A DNA stretch of 64,000 nucleotides from Shewanella baltica. Its GTDB lineage: Bacteria; Pseudomonadota; Gammaproteobacteria; Enterobacterales; Shewanellaceae. Positions 19,535 through 29,697 of the stretch are shown in pieces (position 1 is the stretch's first letter; every line of letters begins with the position of its first letter). The notes beneath the pieces are model-generated. The model was given only the letters and a program-made list of their open reading frames with translations, searched no databases and was not told the DNA's origin. Both the position numbers and the translations under genes were made by a program. The stretch lies in contig NZ_UGYM01000002.1 of assembly GCF_900456975.1 (NCBI RefSeq), forward strand, positions 1,798,001 to 1,862,000. The letters run 5' to 3'.

Positions 19535-20413
19535 TTAGTCCTGTTCGATGAGTTTTTCGGCGAGGTAATCGACTAATACGCGGATCTTGGCCGATAAATG
19601 GCGGTTTTGCGGATAGAGCGCCCAAATGCCTTCTTTGGCTTCGCGGTGACCGTCGAGTAAGGACAGTAAACGTCCTGCTTGAATATCTTCTTCAATATAA
19701 TAATCAGGCAGTTGTACTATACCAATTCCCTTTAGTGCCGCATCCCTTAATGCGTAGCCGCTGTTACAATTGAGATTGCCGCGCACTTTGATATTGCGCT
19801 CGCGGCCATTCTCCACAAAGCGCCAGTAATTGTGATTACCAATCAAGCAATTGTGCTGACTAAGTTCAGATAAGGTATGGGGCTGGCCGTATTTTTCCAC
19901 ATAACTCGGTGAGGCGGCCACATAGTGAGTGCGGCTGCTGAGCGGTTTAGCCATTAAACTCGAATCGGCGAGTTTACCGAGGCGAATGGCCAGATCGTAA
20001 CCACCTTCAATCAAGTCCAAGGTGCGATTAGTGAGGTCGACACTAAACTCAACACTGGGATATTGTACCATAAAATCATTGAGTAACGGCATGATAAATT
20101 TCTCGCCATAGGCCACGGGCGCCGTGAGTTTGACTAAGCCTTGGGGTGAGTCCTTTAGGTTTGAGATGGCGCGCTCGGCTTCTTCCAACCCGGTTTGTAA
20201 TTGGCGGCAATGACGATAATAAATGGTGCCTTCTTCGGTTAGCGACACTTTACGAGTAGTGCGGTAAAACAGCTTAGTGCCGAGGCGATTCTCTAAGGCG
20301 CTGACTTGGCGGCTCACGTGGGCGGTAGAGATATTCAGTCGCTGCGCCGCTAAGGTAAAACTTTCAGCCTCAGCCACTGCGACAAATTCAGAAATGCCAT
20401 CCCAGAGATACAT
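19535..20413 (-). CDS. LysR-family transcriptional regulator
   Basis: 292 residues. An N-terminal winged helix-turn-helix (about 1-60, FVAVAEAESFTLAAQRLNIS and VSRQVSALENRLGTKLFYR) is followed by an effector-binding domain (about 90-290). It is divergently transcribed from frmA-fghA with a 216-nt shared control region, the usual place for an activator of the glutathione-dependent formaldehyde pathway; that role is inference. An inverted repeat in the shared region is a candidate operator. Confidence 0.9.
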   Translation of the reverse strand: MYLWDGISEFVAVAEAESFTLAAQRLNISTAHVSRQVSALENRLGTKLFYRTTRKVSLTEEGTIYYRHCRQLQTGLEEAERAISNLKDSPQGLVKLTAPVAYGEKFIMPLLNDFMVQYPSVEFSVDLTNRTLDLIEGGYDLAIRLGKLADSSLMAKPLSSRTHYVAASPSYVEKYGQPHTLSELSQHNCLIGNHNYWRFVENGRERNIKVRGNLNCNSGYALRDAALKGIGIVQLPDYYIEEDIQAGRLLSLLDGHREAKEGIWALYPQNRHLSAKIRVLVDYLAEKLIEQD

Positions 20414-20449
20414 TGTTGTTACTCAGTAAAAATGAATTGCTTGAATACT

Positions 20450-20482
20450 AGATTGTCTCTCGCTGAGAAACAAATACAATCT
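20450..20482. promoter_or_regulatory. Candidate LysR operator in the divergent control region
   Basis: AGATTGT (20450-20456) is the reverse complement of ACAATCT (20476-20482), enclosing a smaller TCTC-GCT-GAGA dyad. It lies about 37-70 nt upstream of the LysR start and 148 nt before frmA. Nearby, TATGTTTGAGCCAA and TATGTTTGAACCAA form a 14-nt tandem pair at 20532-20559. Confidence 0.4.
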
Positions 20483-20596
20483 TCCTATTCATTAGCATCA
20501 GTGCAATCGGTATCAGCGTATGCTGAGTCGGTATGTTTGAGCCAATATGTTTGAACCAAGATGCTTTAGCTTAAGTGGAATTGATTACAACAATAA

Positions 20597-21769
<1,173 letters not shown>

Positions 21770-21816
21770 GCGGTTTCGCACTGTCAATTGATGCTTCAGC
21801 TTGATGTGACAAACCG

Positions 21817-21916
21817 GCAGACAGGTGACAATCTGTCTGCTGTGTTGCACTGAGCAGATGGCAAACGCTAAGACAAATGCCATGACTAACGCTAAGACAA
21901 GCGCTAAAAGATTGAG
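21817..21916 (+). other. frmA-fghA spacer: hairpin and 24-nt repeat
   Basis: GCAGACAG (21817-21824) pairs with CTGTCTGC (21833-21840) and no T tract follows. It is followed by AACGCTAAGACAA at 21864-21876 and again at 21888-21900, a 24-nt spaced repeat with a further partial copy. The hairpin could tune relative expression of the two genes. Confidence 0.45.
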
Positions 21917-21931
21917 CTTAAAAGGACTTGT

Positions 21932-22774
21932 ATGACCATAGAAAATATCAGTTGTAACAAGAGTTTCGGCGGTTGGCATAAGCAATATCGCCATCAATCT
22001 CAGTCGTTAAACTGCGAGATGCGCTTTGCGATTTATCTGCCACCTGAAGCGGTGAATAAACCTGTGCCTGTGCTGTATTGGCTCTCAGGCTTAACCTGCA
22101 CCGATGAAAACTTTATGCAGAAGGCAGGCGCCCAGCGCATGGCGGCTGAGCTTGGGATGGCGATTGTTGCCCCTGATACTAGTCCTCGCGGTGATGATGT
22201 GCCCGATGCAGCGGACAAAGCCTACGATTTAGGCTTAGGAGCTGGGTTCTACCTCAATGCGACCAAGGCACCGTGGAATCGACACTACAAAATGTACGAT
22301 TACATTGTCCACGAGTTGCCCGCGTTGATTGAAGCGCATTTTCCGGTGACTACCCAGCGCGCCATCTCTGGCCATTCGATGGGCGGCCATGGTGCTTTGG
22401 TGATTGGCCTGAGTAATCCGCACAGATACAGCTCTATTTCGGCCTTTAGTCCGATTTCGAATCCGAGTAATGCGCCTTGGGGCATTAAAGCCTTCAGTGA
22501 GTATTTAGGTGAGAATCGTGAACACTGGCGCCAGTACGATGCTTGTGAGTTGCTCAAGCTCGCCATTGCCGAGGTGCCAGTTATGATTGACCAAGGTGAA
22601 GCCGATAGCTTTTTAGACACCCAATTGATGCCACAATCGCTAGTGGACATTGCCAATGCTAAGGGTTATCCCTTAGATGTGCGGATGCAAGCGGGGTACG
22701 ATCACAGCTACTACTTCATCGCGAGTTTTATTGAAGAACACCTTAAGTTCCATAGTTTGTACTTTAAGCCCTGA
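21932..22774 (+). CDS. fghA: S-formylglutathione hydrolase
   Basis: 280-residue serine hydrolase (esterase D family) that releases formate and glutathione, the second step after FrmA. The nucleophile motif is SGHSMGGHGAL (Ser at about residue 149). YWLSGLTCTDENFMQKAGAQ and APDTSPRGDDVPD are family signatures, and the late DHSYYFIASFIEEHL supplies the catalytic His. It is 162 nt downstream of frmA, probably co-transcribed, and followed by a bidirectional terminator. Confidence 0.95.
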   Translation: MTIENISCNKSFGGWHKQYRHQSQSLNCEMRFAIYLPPEAVNKPVPVLYWLSGLTCTDENFMQKAGAQRMAAELGMAIVAPDTSPRGDDVPDAADKAYDLGLGAGFYLNATKAPWNRHYKMYDYIVHELPALIEAHFPVTTQRAISGHSMGGHGALVIGLSNPHRYSSISAFSPISNPSNAPWGIKAFSEYLGENREHWRQYDACELLKLAIAEVPVMIDQGEADSFLDTQLMPQSLVDIANAKGYPLDVRMQAGYDHSYYFIASFIEEHLKFHSLYFKP

Positions 22775-22809
22775 ATCGTCGATTCAGCAGTCACGCCGAT
22801 GAGCTAAAA

Positions 22810-22846
22810 CAAAAATGCCGCAACTCAGTGAGTCGCGGCATTTTTT
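22810..22846. terminator. Bidirectional terminator between fghA and sdaA
   Basis: AAAAATGCCGC and GCGGCATTTTTT form a long stem with an inner ACTC/GAGT pairing. A and T tracts flank both sides, suiting both converging genes. Confidence 0.9.
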
Positions 22847-22892
22847 ATAATGCAGTTTAAGTGATTAGTGGGAGTGAACTAACACTCAGCAC

Positions 22893-24269
22893 TTAGCACT
22901 CAACAATGTTGACTGCTAGGCCGCCTTTGGCGGTTTCTTTGTATTTGCTGCGCATATCTCTGCCGGTATCCATCATGGTTTTGATCACTTTATCCAGTGA
23001 AACCTTATGGTGACCGTCACCGCGTAGGGCCATACGAGAGGCGTTGATCGCTTTGATCGCGCCCATGGCATTACGTTCGATACAAGGCACTTGCACTAGG
23101 CCGCCCACAGGATCGCAGGTTAAGCCTAAGTTATGTTCCATGCCGATTTCAGCTGCGTTTTCAACGTGCTCAATCGTGCCGCCCATGATTTCAGTCAGTG
23201 CGCCAGCAGCCATAGAACAGGCTACGCCAACTTCACCTTGGCAACCCACTTCGGCGCCAGAAATTGAGGCATTCTTCTTGTACAAAATACCAATCGCGGC
23301 GGCGGTTAATAGGTAACGGGCGCAGACATCGATATCCACTTCTTGTACGAAGGTATCGTAATAGCATAATACTGCAGGGATAATTCCCGCAGCGCCGTTT
23401 GTGGGTGCCGTCACGACGCGATCGCCGGCTGCATTTTGCTCGTTGACCGACAGGGCGAATAAATCGACCCAATCCATTGCGGTTAATGGGTCGACGTTGT
23501 TACGGCCTTCTGCTTTCAAACGACGGTACAGGGCAGGGGCGCGGCGACGCAGTTTTAAGCCACCAGGTAAAATGCCTTCTTTTTGATAACCGCGTTCGAT
23601 ACAGGTTTTCATGGTCTGCCAAATGTTCCACAGCTTGGCTTTGACTTCATCTTCTGTGGCTAAACTCAGTTCGTTCGCCATCATCAAAGAAGAAATGCTC
23701 AGACCTTGCTCGCCACACAATTCTAATAATTGTGCTGCGCTACCAAAATCAAAAGGGGCTGCTTCGATTGGTGATGCAGGTGATGCGTTACGTTGGCTGA
23801 TTTCGTCTTCATCTAAGATAAAGCCGCCGCCGACAGAATAATAAGTGCGCTCGAAAATACACTCATCTTTACAATAAGCGTATAAGGTCATGGCGTTGGC
23901 GTGTGCTGGCAAGGTTTTACGTCTGTGGTAGGTAATGCCTTGCTCGCGGGTAAATTTAACCACTTTGCCACAGTGCAGAGTTAAGGTTTCGTCCTTGGAG
24001 ACGTGCTCTAAAATGCCGTCGATACTGTCAGTATCTACGGTTTCTGGATCTTCACCCATTAAGCCTAAAATCACTGCTTTGCCAGTGCCGTGGCCTTTGC
24101 CTGTTTGGCCGAGGGAGCCAAAGAGCTCGGCTCTTAATTCATCAATCTGGGTCACGAGTCCTGAGTCAGTCAGGTTTTGCATAAAAATTTTGCCCGCTTT
24201 CATTGGGCCGACGGTATGTGAACTCGATGGACCTATGCCGATCTTGAACATGTCAAATACGCTAATCAT
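22893..24269 (-). CDS. sdaA: L-serine ammonia-lyase, iron-sulfur type
   Basis: 458-residue single-chain L-serine deaminase that converts serine to pyruvate and ammonia using an oxygen-sensitive 4Fe-4S cluster. The beta domain starts MISVFDMFKIGIGPSSSHTV. The alpha domain has TAPTNGAAGIIPAVL, GCQGEVGVACSMAAGAL, and LGLTCDPVGGLVQVPCIERN with cluster cysteines. Length equals the E. coli enzymes (454-455). It is monocistronic. SdaB is the paralogue alternative with the same activity. Confidence 0.95.
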   Translation of the reverse strand: MISVFDMFKIGIGPSSSHTVGPMKAGKIFMQNLTDSGLVTQIDELRAELFGSLGQTGKGHGTGKAVILGLMGEDPETVDTDSIDGILEHVSKDETLTLHCGKVVKFTREQGITYHRRKTLPAHANAMTLYAYCKDECIFERTYYSVGGGFILDEDEISQRNASPASPIEAAPFDFGSAAQLLELCGEQGLSISSLMMANELSLATEDEVKAKLWNIWQTMKTCIERGYQKEGILPGGLKLRRRAPALYRRLKAEGRNNVDPLTAMDWVDLFALSVNEQNAAGDRVVTAPTNGAAGIIPAVLCYYDTFVQEVDIDVCARYLLTAAAIGILYKKNASISGAEVGCQGEVGVACSMAAGALTEIMGGTIEHVENAAEIGMEHNLGLTCDPVGGLVQVPCIERNAMGAIKAINASRMALRGDGHHKVSLDKVIKTMMDTGRDMRSKYKETAKGGLAVNIVEC

Positions 24270-24654
24270 GATAGAAGTCCTGTTGTGTCTTGTTTATTAT
24301 TTTAGTCTGAGTGCATGGGATTGCTCGCTCTGCAGATTGAAGCACGCTAATCTTCAACGTGAACTCTGGTCAATGGCGGCGCTCTTTCATGCGAAATCTG
24401 CTTGTGTGATACTCTAACCTCAGTATCCCATAGATTAGTGTGACAATTCACATTAGTTTTTTTAATTCGATATAGTTCGGATAAGCTGAACTTAATTGGG
24501 ACTTTTTTGCTGGCCATTTTATGGTCAAGAATACAGGCTTTAAAAGCGCTACAAGGGCAGATGGTTCGCTTTTTTGAGCATTTTTGTGAGCGCGGACTAC
24601 TTATGGCTTGAGTGGTTATTTTTTGAGTATTAATGAAAATTTTTAGGGAGAAGT
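24270..24654. other. Divergent control region of sdaA and nagZ
   Basis: 385 nt between divergent genes, AT-rich around 24440-24500 (TTTTTTTAATTCGATATAG). No hairpin, repeat or further gene is evident; it presumably contains both promoters. Confidence 0.4.
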
Positions 24655-25683
24655 ATGAGCTATTTAATGTTGGACCTACTGTCGTTGGACGTCAGTGAGG
24701 CAGAATCTGAGATGCTACGCCATCCACAGGTGGGTGGTTTAATTCTATTTTCCCGCAATTTTTCAAGCCGTGATCAGTTGATCCGTCTGGTACAACAGAT
24801 ACGCCAAATTCGCCCTGAACTATTAATTGCCGTCGATCATGAGGGCGGTCGAGTACAACGCTTCCGCGATGGCTTTACCGTTATTCCCGCCATGGGCGAC
24901 ATTTTACCCGCAGCAAAAGGTGATATAGCGTTAGCCAAACGCTGGGCCTGTGAGCTCGGTTTCTTGATGGCGATTGAATTACTGGCCTGCGATATCGACT
25001 TAAGTTTCGCGCCCGTATTGGACTTAAATGGCGTGAGTCAAGTCATAGGTAAACGCAGCTTTAGCCCAGAGCCTGCCGAGGTGATTACACTGGCCGAAAG
25101 CTTTATTGCGGGTATGGCCGCCGCTGGCATGGGCGCTGTGGGTAAACATTTCCCCGGACACGGCAGTGTGGTGGCGGATTCGCACTACGAGAAACCGATT
25201 GATGATCGCGATGCCGAGGCGATTTTTGCAAAGGATATCCTGCCGTTTAAAGACTTGATCGCAAAAGAGAAGTTATTAGGCGTGATGCCCGCGCACGTGG
25301 TTTATCCTAAAGTCGACCCCAACTCTGCGGGTTTTTCTGAATACTGGCTAAAACAAGTGCTGCGCAAAGAGCTTGGCTTTAACGGGGTGATTTTCTCCGA
25401 CGATCTTGGCATGCAAGGCGCAGGATTTGCGGGCGATTACCGTGCAAGGGCCAGCGCTGCCTTAGCCGCCGGTTGCGATATGATTTTAGTGTGCAATGAC
25501 AATGCGGGCGTAATGTCGCTGCTGGATGGTTTTACATGGCCAGCGAGTGCGCCGCAGCATCCTGCAAGTTTACTCAAGCCCAATGCCGCACAAACGGCCG
25601 CAGCGCTCGATAATACCGCCCGTTGGGAAAACGCGAAGCAGCTTGCGGAGCAAATTTGTTTGGCCCAACAGGCGAAAGTTTGA
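24655..25683 (+). CDS. nagZ: Beta-N-acetylhexosaminidase of peptidoglycan recycling
   Basis: 342-residue cytoplasmic glycoside hydrolase family 3 enzyme that removes GlcNAc from recycled muropeptides and so also shapes AmpC beta-lactamase induction where ampR-ampC exist. VDHEGGRVQRFRDGFT, the catalytic loop GKHFPGHGSVVADSHYEKP and the nucleophile motif FSDDLGMQGA are visible. Length matches E. coli NagZ (341). It is followed after 79 nt by ycfP, as in enterobacteria. Confidence 0.96.
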   Translation: MSYLMLDLLSLDVSEAESEMLRHPQVGGLILFSRNFSSRDQLIRLVQQIRQIRPELLIAVDHEGGRVQRFRDGFTVIPAMGDILPAAKGDIALAKRWACELGFLMAIELLACDIDLSFAPVLDLNGVSQVIGKRSFSPEPAEVITLAESFIAGMAAAGMGAVGKHFPGHGSVVADSHYEKPIDDRDAEAIFAKDILPFKDLIAKEKLLGVMPAHVVYPKVDPNSAGFSEYWLKQVLRKELGFNGVIFSDDLGMQGAGFAGDYRARASAALAAGCDMILVCNDNAGVMSLLDGFTWPASAPQHPASLLKPNAAQTAAALDNTARWENAKQLAEQICLAQQAKV

Positions 25684-25762
25684 TGTAGCGCAAGGTGTGA
25701 GATCACTCTTTTGCTAGGGTTAGTTAATTCACTGTAATCAAAAATGATTAAAAGGCCTTGAT

Positions 25763-26302
25763 ATGATTTTCTATCTTCATGGATTTGATGCGACTAGCCC
25801 AGGTAATCACGAAAAAATGCGTCAGTTGCAATTTATCGACCCTGACGTACGTTTGGTCAGTTACAGCACCTTGCACCCTAAGCACGACATGCAACACTTG
25901 CTCAAGGAAGTCGCCAAGCAAATGAAGCATAGCGACGATCCCGCGCCGTTAATGGTCGGCGTGGGACTCGGCGCTTATTGGGCCGAACGCATTGGATTTT
26001 TGAATGGTCTTAAATCTGTGCTGATTAACCCCAATTTGCACCCAGAAGAGAATATGCAGGGCAAGATTGACCGCCCAGAAGAATATGCCGATATTGCCAA
26101 TAAGTGCGTGTCGCAATTTCGTGAAAAGAATACCCACAAGGCCATGTGCATATTCTCAGTGAATGATGAGATGTTCGATAATCTGCAACTCGCCAGTGAA
26201 TTAAGCGCCTATTATTCGATTGATTGGGATGACGTTCAGCCCCACAAATTCCCCCAACTCGCCGCACATCTGCCCAAAATAAAAGCCTTTAAATTGGCTT
26301 GA
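25763..26302 (+). CDS. ycfP: YcfP-family (UPF0227) alpha/beta hydrolase-like protein
   Basis: 179 residues. [19 protein letters not shown] opens as in the family. [20 protein letters not shown] has Gly-Leu-Gly where the usual G-x-S-x-G nucleophile elbow would be, so the nucleophile Ser is not evident. Biochemical function is unknown in the family. It probably shares a transcript with nagZ and is followed by a hairpin. Confidence 0.9.
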   Translation: MIFYLHGFDATSPGNHEKMRQLQFIDPDVRLVSYSTLHPKHDMQHLLKEVAKQMKHSDDPAPLMVGVGLGAYWAERIGFLNGLKSVLINPNLHPEENMQGKIDRPEEYADIANKCVSQFREKNTHKAMCIFSVNDEMFDNLQLASELSAYYSIDWDDVQPHKFPQLAAHLPKIKAFKLA

Positions 26303-26325
26303 TTGATATCGATTGGATAAAAGTA

Positions 26326-26364
26326 CCACTCCTCTTTTTATATTTAAGAGGGGGAGTGGGTTTA
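26326..26364 (+). terminator. Probable terminator after ycfP
   Basis: CCACTCCTCTT pairs with AAGAGGGGGAGTGG, with a 3-nt bulge. Only a short T run follows, so efficiency is uncertain. Confidence 0.55.
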
Positions 26365-26522
26365 TCTCATCGGCTATTCCGCCTTATGGTTTTGGCTTTT
26401 TATACTTCATGCCGCGCACATTAAGGGCTCTAAATTGTAAAATCGACTGTGTTGATTTTGGACTGAAATGTGTTAGATAGTAGTGCCGAAGGGCTGCAAC
26501 TTTAGTTTTAGTTTTATTTTTT

Positions 26523-26558
26523 AGTGATTTAGTGATTTAGTGATTTAGTGATTTAGTG
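26523..26558 (+). repeat. Perfect 8-nt microsatellite (AGTGATTT, 4.5 copies)
   Basis: AGTGATTT is repeated four times exactly and followed by AGTG. Perfect copies suggest recent or continuing slippage. It marks the left side of the accessory island and lies in no gene. Confidence 0.95.
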
Positions 26559-26560
26559 TT

Positions 26561-26720
26561 GGGTGGTCTCCACTTGCACAGGCTTGCCATGGCATTGACT
26601 CGTCGACACGCAGCAAGTCCGTCCGTGGATGCTCGACCGCCTCGTCCATGGGGCGGACGGTCGTCTCGCTAATCACCATAGCTCGCCTTTCGAGCGCATG
26701 CGTAACCTCTAGGTTTTAAA
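26561..26720. repeat. REP-like structured GC-rich tract
   Basis: Embedded in AT-rich DNA, this stretch contains nested dyads: TGCCATGGCA (palindrome), GTCGAC, CCGTCC and GGACGG 30 nt apart, and a hairpin GACCG-CC...GG-A-CGGTC near 26636-26664. It sits just downstream of a REP-associated transposase gene, where REP-type palindromes are expected. Assignment as a repeat family is inference; copy number elsewhere in the genome is unknown. Confidence 0.4.
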
Positions 26721-26853
26721 GACTAGATCTAATCTTAACGATTATTAAACACCACTCTTATTGGACAAAAACGTGCTATGTTTTGCGCGGAATTATCTTC
26801 ATTTCGGAACAACAAAAATAATTCCAAGCGCTGAATCGTGGGCAATAATGAAC

Positions 26854-27869
26854 TTAAGGATGTAACGCTTGGCTTGAGGCTTTACCTTTACACCATTTGC
26901 CGCTGTTGTGCTGCTTTTTAAACTCGCACATGCTATCCCATCGACCACTTATGCCACTGTATTGACGTCGAAACTCTTTAGCTGAAGTGAGCCACGCATC
27001 GGGCGAAATGCCTAATTCATTGAGTAGTTTTGGCCGTTGATTATCGATATAGCCTTTTTTATCAAGGCGCATAGCTCGTCCCGTCCAATCTATTAACTCA
27101 AGATAATCGGCAAAATGAAACGGAATACCCGTTTGCTGATTCAGAAGTGTTGAACCATCAAATTTTGCGAGGGCTTTATGTGGTATTTGCTGTAGGTTAT
27201 CTGCGGTATTTTTGGCCCGTTGGGGCGCGTTGATATGAGGATTAAGTGCATTCACGCGCTCCTGAATCGATGTAAAATCAGAGGATTGCACGGAGTCGGC
27301 AATCCCTGCTCGAATAGGATTTAAATCGACATACATCATGCACGCCAGCAGTGCTTGCTCATCTAACAACGCTTGTGACTTAAAACGGCCTTCCCAAAAA
27401 GCGCCTTTACACTTATCTTCACGATTGGCCTTACGGGCAATTTCTTCATTTAAACAGCGCATAAACCAAGAGATACTGCTCAGTCGCTCATACCACTCGG
27501 CGAGTAATGCATCAAGTAACATCACTTCACCGTCGATTAAATCATCACCATTCATATACTTAGTGGCGACAACATGGCCCTTAGTGATTTGACACCAGCG
27601 ACTAATAATATCTTTTTGCGTTAGCGATTTCGCCTTGTCGACATCAATTTTAAGCACTAAATGATAGTGATTACTCATCACCGCATAGGCGCAAATATCA
27701 ATGCAGAAAATACCTTGATTTTATCAACAATCCAGCCGCGACGATGCTCATAACTGCGGCCTGACAGTTTATCTTCACCGCACAGAAAAGCCCTGCGAAC
27801 ACAGCGATTTATTACATGATAGAAAGGTGTCGCATTAGCATCAATTAACTGTCTTCTGGCTGAGGTCAT
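26854..27869 (-). pseudogene. REP-associated tyrosine transposase (RAYT, Y1_Tnp family), frameshifted
   Basis: The N-terminal part (ATG 27869, GGAGTG upstream) reads MTSARRQLIDANATPFYHVI and WIVDKIKVFSA, then ends at TGA 27678. The continuation, IFCIDICAYAVMSNHYHLVL with the catalytic HUH motif HYH, then GAFWEGRFKSQALL and MYVDLNPIRAG, is in the -1 frame and runs to 26854. The two halves fit one normal RAYT protein. The overlapping bases could encode both FSA and IFC, consistent with a roughly 10-nt deletion between short direct repeats. The internal GTG 27681 overlaps the TGA, so coupled translation of the second half is conceivable, but the catalytic fold would be split. Confidence 0.8.
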
Positions 27870-27949
27870 AAGACACTCCAAAACGACAAAAGCAAGATAA
27901 TGTAAAGCCTAGTCAAAGAAGCTAAAAAACACAAAAAGATATGGCTGTC

Positions 27950-27984
27950 CTCTCTATTTGTCTTCTCTCTATTTGTCTCTCTAT
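27950..27984 (+). repeat. Short CTCTCTATTTGTCT tandem
   Basis: TCTCTATTTGTCTT, CTCTCTATTTGTCT and CTCTATTT are consecutive near-identical units just upstream of the RAYT gene. Confidence 0.7.
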
Positions 27985-28097
27985 TTAAAACAACATAATG
28001 CGCTTTAGGTTTGCCTTCAAGCAGCAGTGGCTAAAGTAGCCTTAACGAGGGTCATTAACATTGGCTGTAGGGGAAAAGGAGTCAAAAGCGAGCTAAT

Positions 28098-28310
28098 TCA
28101 TTGAAAAATGGTGTATTTCAGACGTGACAAGTCATCCCATAGTGCTTGGGAGATGTTAGGCGATAATTGTTTTCGGAGCGATATTAAGTAGCTGTCAGTT
28201 GATGTGAAAGTGCTGACAACTTGATGCAAAGTGCCGTCGTAGCTTTCTAAGTGCTCGCAGTAATCGGTGAGTTCTTGCAGTGTGCCCACCGTGCTGTTGT
28301 AGGGAGCCAT
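28098..28310 (-). CDS. Small hypothetical protein downstream of the DUF4365 gene
   Basis: 70 residues, no recognised family. The sequence starts MAPYNSTVGTLQELTDYCEH and ends DDLSRLKYTIFQ; it looks mainly helical and soluble, without signal peptide or membrane segment. It starts 10 nt after the DUF4365 stop on the same strand, which suggests a two-gene unit. The ribosome binding site is poor, however (AAGGTG is 17 nt away, within the upstream gene). The gene could be spurious or could depend on coupled translation. Confidence 0.45.
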   Translation of the reverse strand: MAPYNSTVGTLQELTDYCEHLESYDGTLHQVVSTFTSTDSYLISLRKQLSPNISQALWDDLSRLKYTIFQ

Positions 28311-28320
28311 CTATTAAGTG

Positions 28321-29562
28321 CTATTGCACCTTTTTCAGTTCGAACTCAAATCCTTCAGTTGCTTCAATATAGTAACTGAGTTGGCTCTTTGCGTTAAAGA
28401 CTACCTGCCATTCGTTGATCTCTTCGTTACGTTCGACACCATGGTATGCGAGTAAGCAGATATTATCAGCATGAGCAATAAGACTCTGAAACTTAGTACT
28501 AACTTCTTTACATTCATATGGAGATAGGCCAATTCCCAAACCTGCATTATATAACCTATTGATCTTAGGGAAGTAAGAATGCAAGACAGAAATAATCCCG
28601 CCAAACTCCAAACGACCTGAATCATAATCTTTTAGCTTTGAACTCAATTCGCAAACAAGAGGTTCAACCAAATTCTTAATCCCAGTCGTCTCCAAAACGA
28701 ACTTCTCTTTACAGATGCTATTCTCGGCATTGAATCGGGAGTTAGAGAGATAGTTATCGTCCCACTCTACCTTGATGTTTAAACCAATGTCTTCCCCTCC
28801 GTGAGACATGGGAAGGAAATTCGCATCTAAACTGTCAGAGAACCATTCAGAACGGCAAATATAATTGTTGTTCTTTTCATCTTCCGACGTTGGATACACA
28901 AGAAGCCATACTACGTGTGCTGCTGTTCCACTCCAACGGTTTCGCGTAATTTCGCTCCGATGATATTCACAATTAATCGCTTCAAGGGTGCAATTCTTTA
29001 CTACATCGATTAGTTCCGCCTGAGTATGCTCTTTGTTCAGCACAACCCTCAGCGAGTACCTCTTCGCTGCGTTATGGCTATTTTCTTCAATTGATGAGAT
29101 GGTGTAATTCTTGTGGACAGGCATTTTTCGAACTAGCCTCTTCATGTCCACATGCATTCCCGCATTAATTTTTTGATTTTTGGGTATTTCTATTTTCCAT
29201 GCAGTCTTGGTATAAGTGACAGTATTTGGTGTGACAACTTGCCAATAACATTCATCTTCATCAACATCACATAAGACAATTAATACGGGAAGTGAGTGAT
29301 GAAGCCAATAATCTAAATGCGACATGTCTCCTCGGTAAACATAGCCTCGGTCGTTGCTTTCTTTGAACCAAGATTTACCAGATTTAATCTGAACAGCTAT
29401 CAATCTACCAGTAGCACTATTTTCATCGACAAGTTCTATTTGTGCATCAATACCAAAGTCGGCGACCGTCTGTTCTCTAAATACATAACCAATGCGCTCA
29501 AATTTGTAACCAACACTTTGAACACCAAGACGATCTGTTTTGGAACTATTTGAAATCTTCAC
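28321..29562 (-). CDS. DUF4365-domain putative nuclease
   Basis: 413 residues. The N-terminal about 150 residues match the DUF4365 pattern, a PD-(D/E)XK-like fold. Candidate catalytic residues are E22 (KFERIGY), D39 (DFGIDAQIE) and Q58/K60 (AVQIKSG), followed by HLDYWLHHSLPVLIVLCD. The C-terminal about 250 residues are unrecognised. DUF4365 proteins are frequent in defence-like islands, but no activity is shown here. Codons are visibly AT-richer than flanking core genes, and it lies between transposase remnants, suggesting transfer. The start is GTG 29562. It may act with the small downstream gene. Confidence 0.75.
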   Translation of the reverse strand: MKISNSSKTDRLGVQSVGYKFERIGYVFREQTVADFGIDAQIELVDENSATGRLIAVQIKSGKSWFKESNDRGYVYRGDMSHLDYWLHHSLPVLIVLCDVDEDECYWQVVTPNTVTYTKTAWKIEIPKNQKINAGMHVDMKRLVRKMPVHKNYTISSIEENSHNAAKRYSLRVVLNKEHTQAELIDVVKNCTLEAINCEYHRSEITRNRWSGTAAHVVWLLVYPTSEDEKNNNYICRSEWFSDSLDANFLPMSHGGEDIGLNIKVEWDDNYLSNSRFNAENSICKEKFVLETTGIKNLVEPLVCELSSKLKDYDSGRLEFGGIISVLHSYFPKINRLYNAGLGIGLSPYECKEVSTKFQSLIAHADNICLLAYHGVERNEEINEWQVVFNAKSQLSYYIEATEGFEFELKKVQ

Positions 29563-29697
29563 TGCCTACGTTTCCCTCTAAGCATTTAACGCCTGTAACT
29601 AGCGAATCCCAGATAAACTCGATGAGATTCAAATAAGTAGACACGCATGATGTTTTTGATCTAAACCATTTAGCAAAAACCTCATAGATTCAACATT

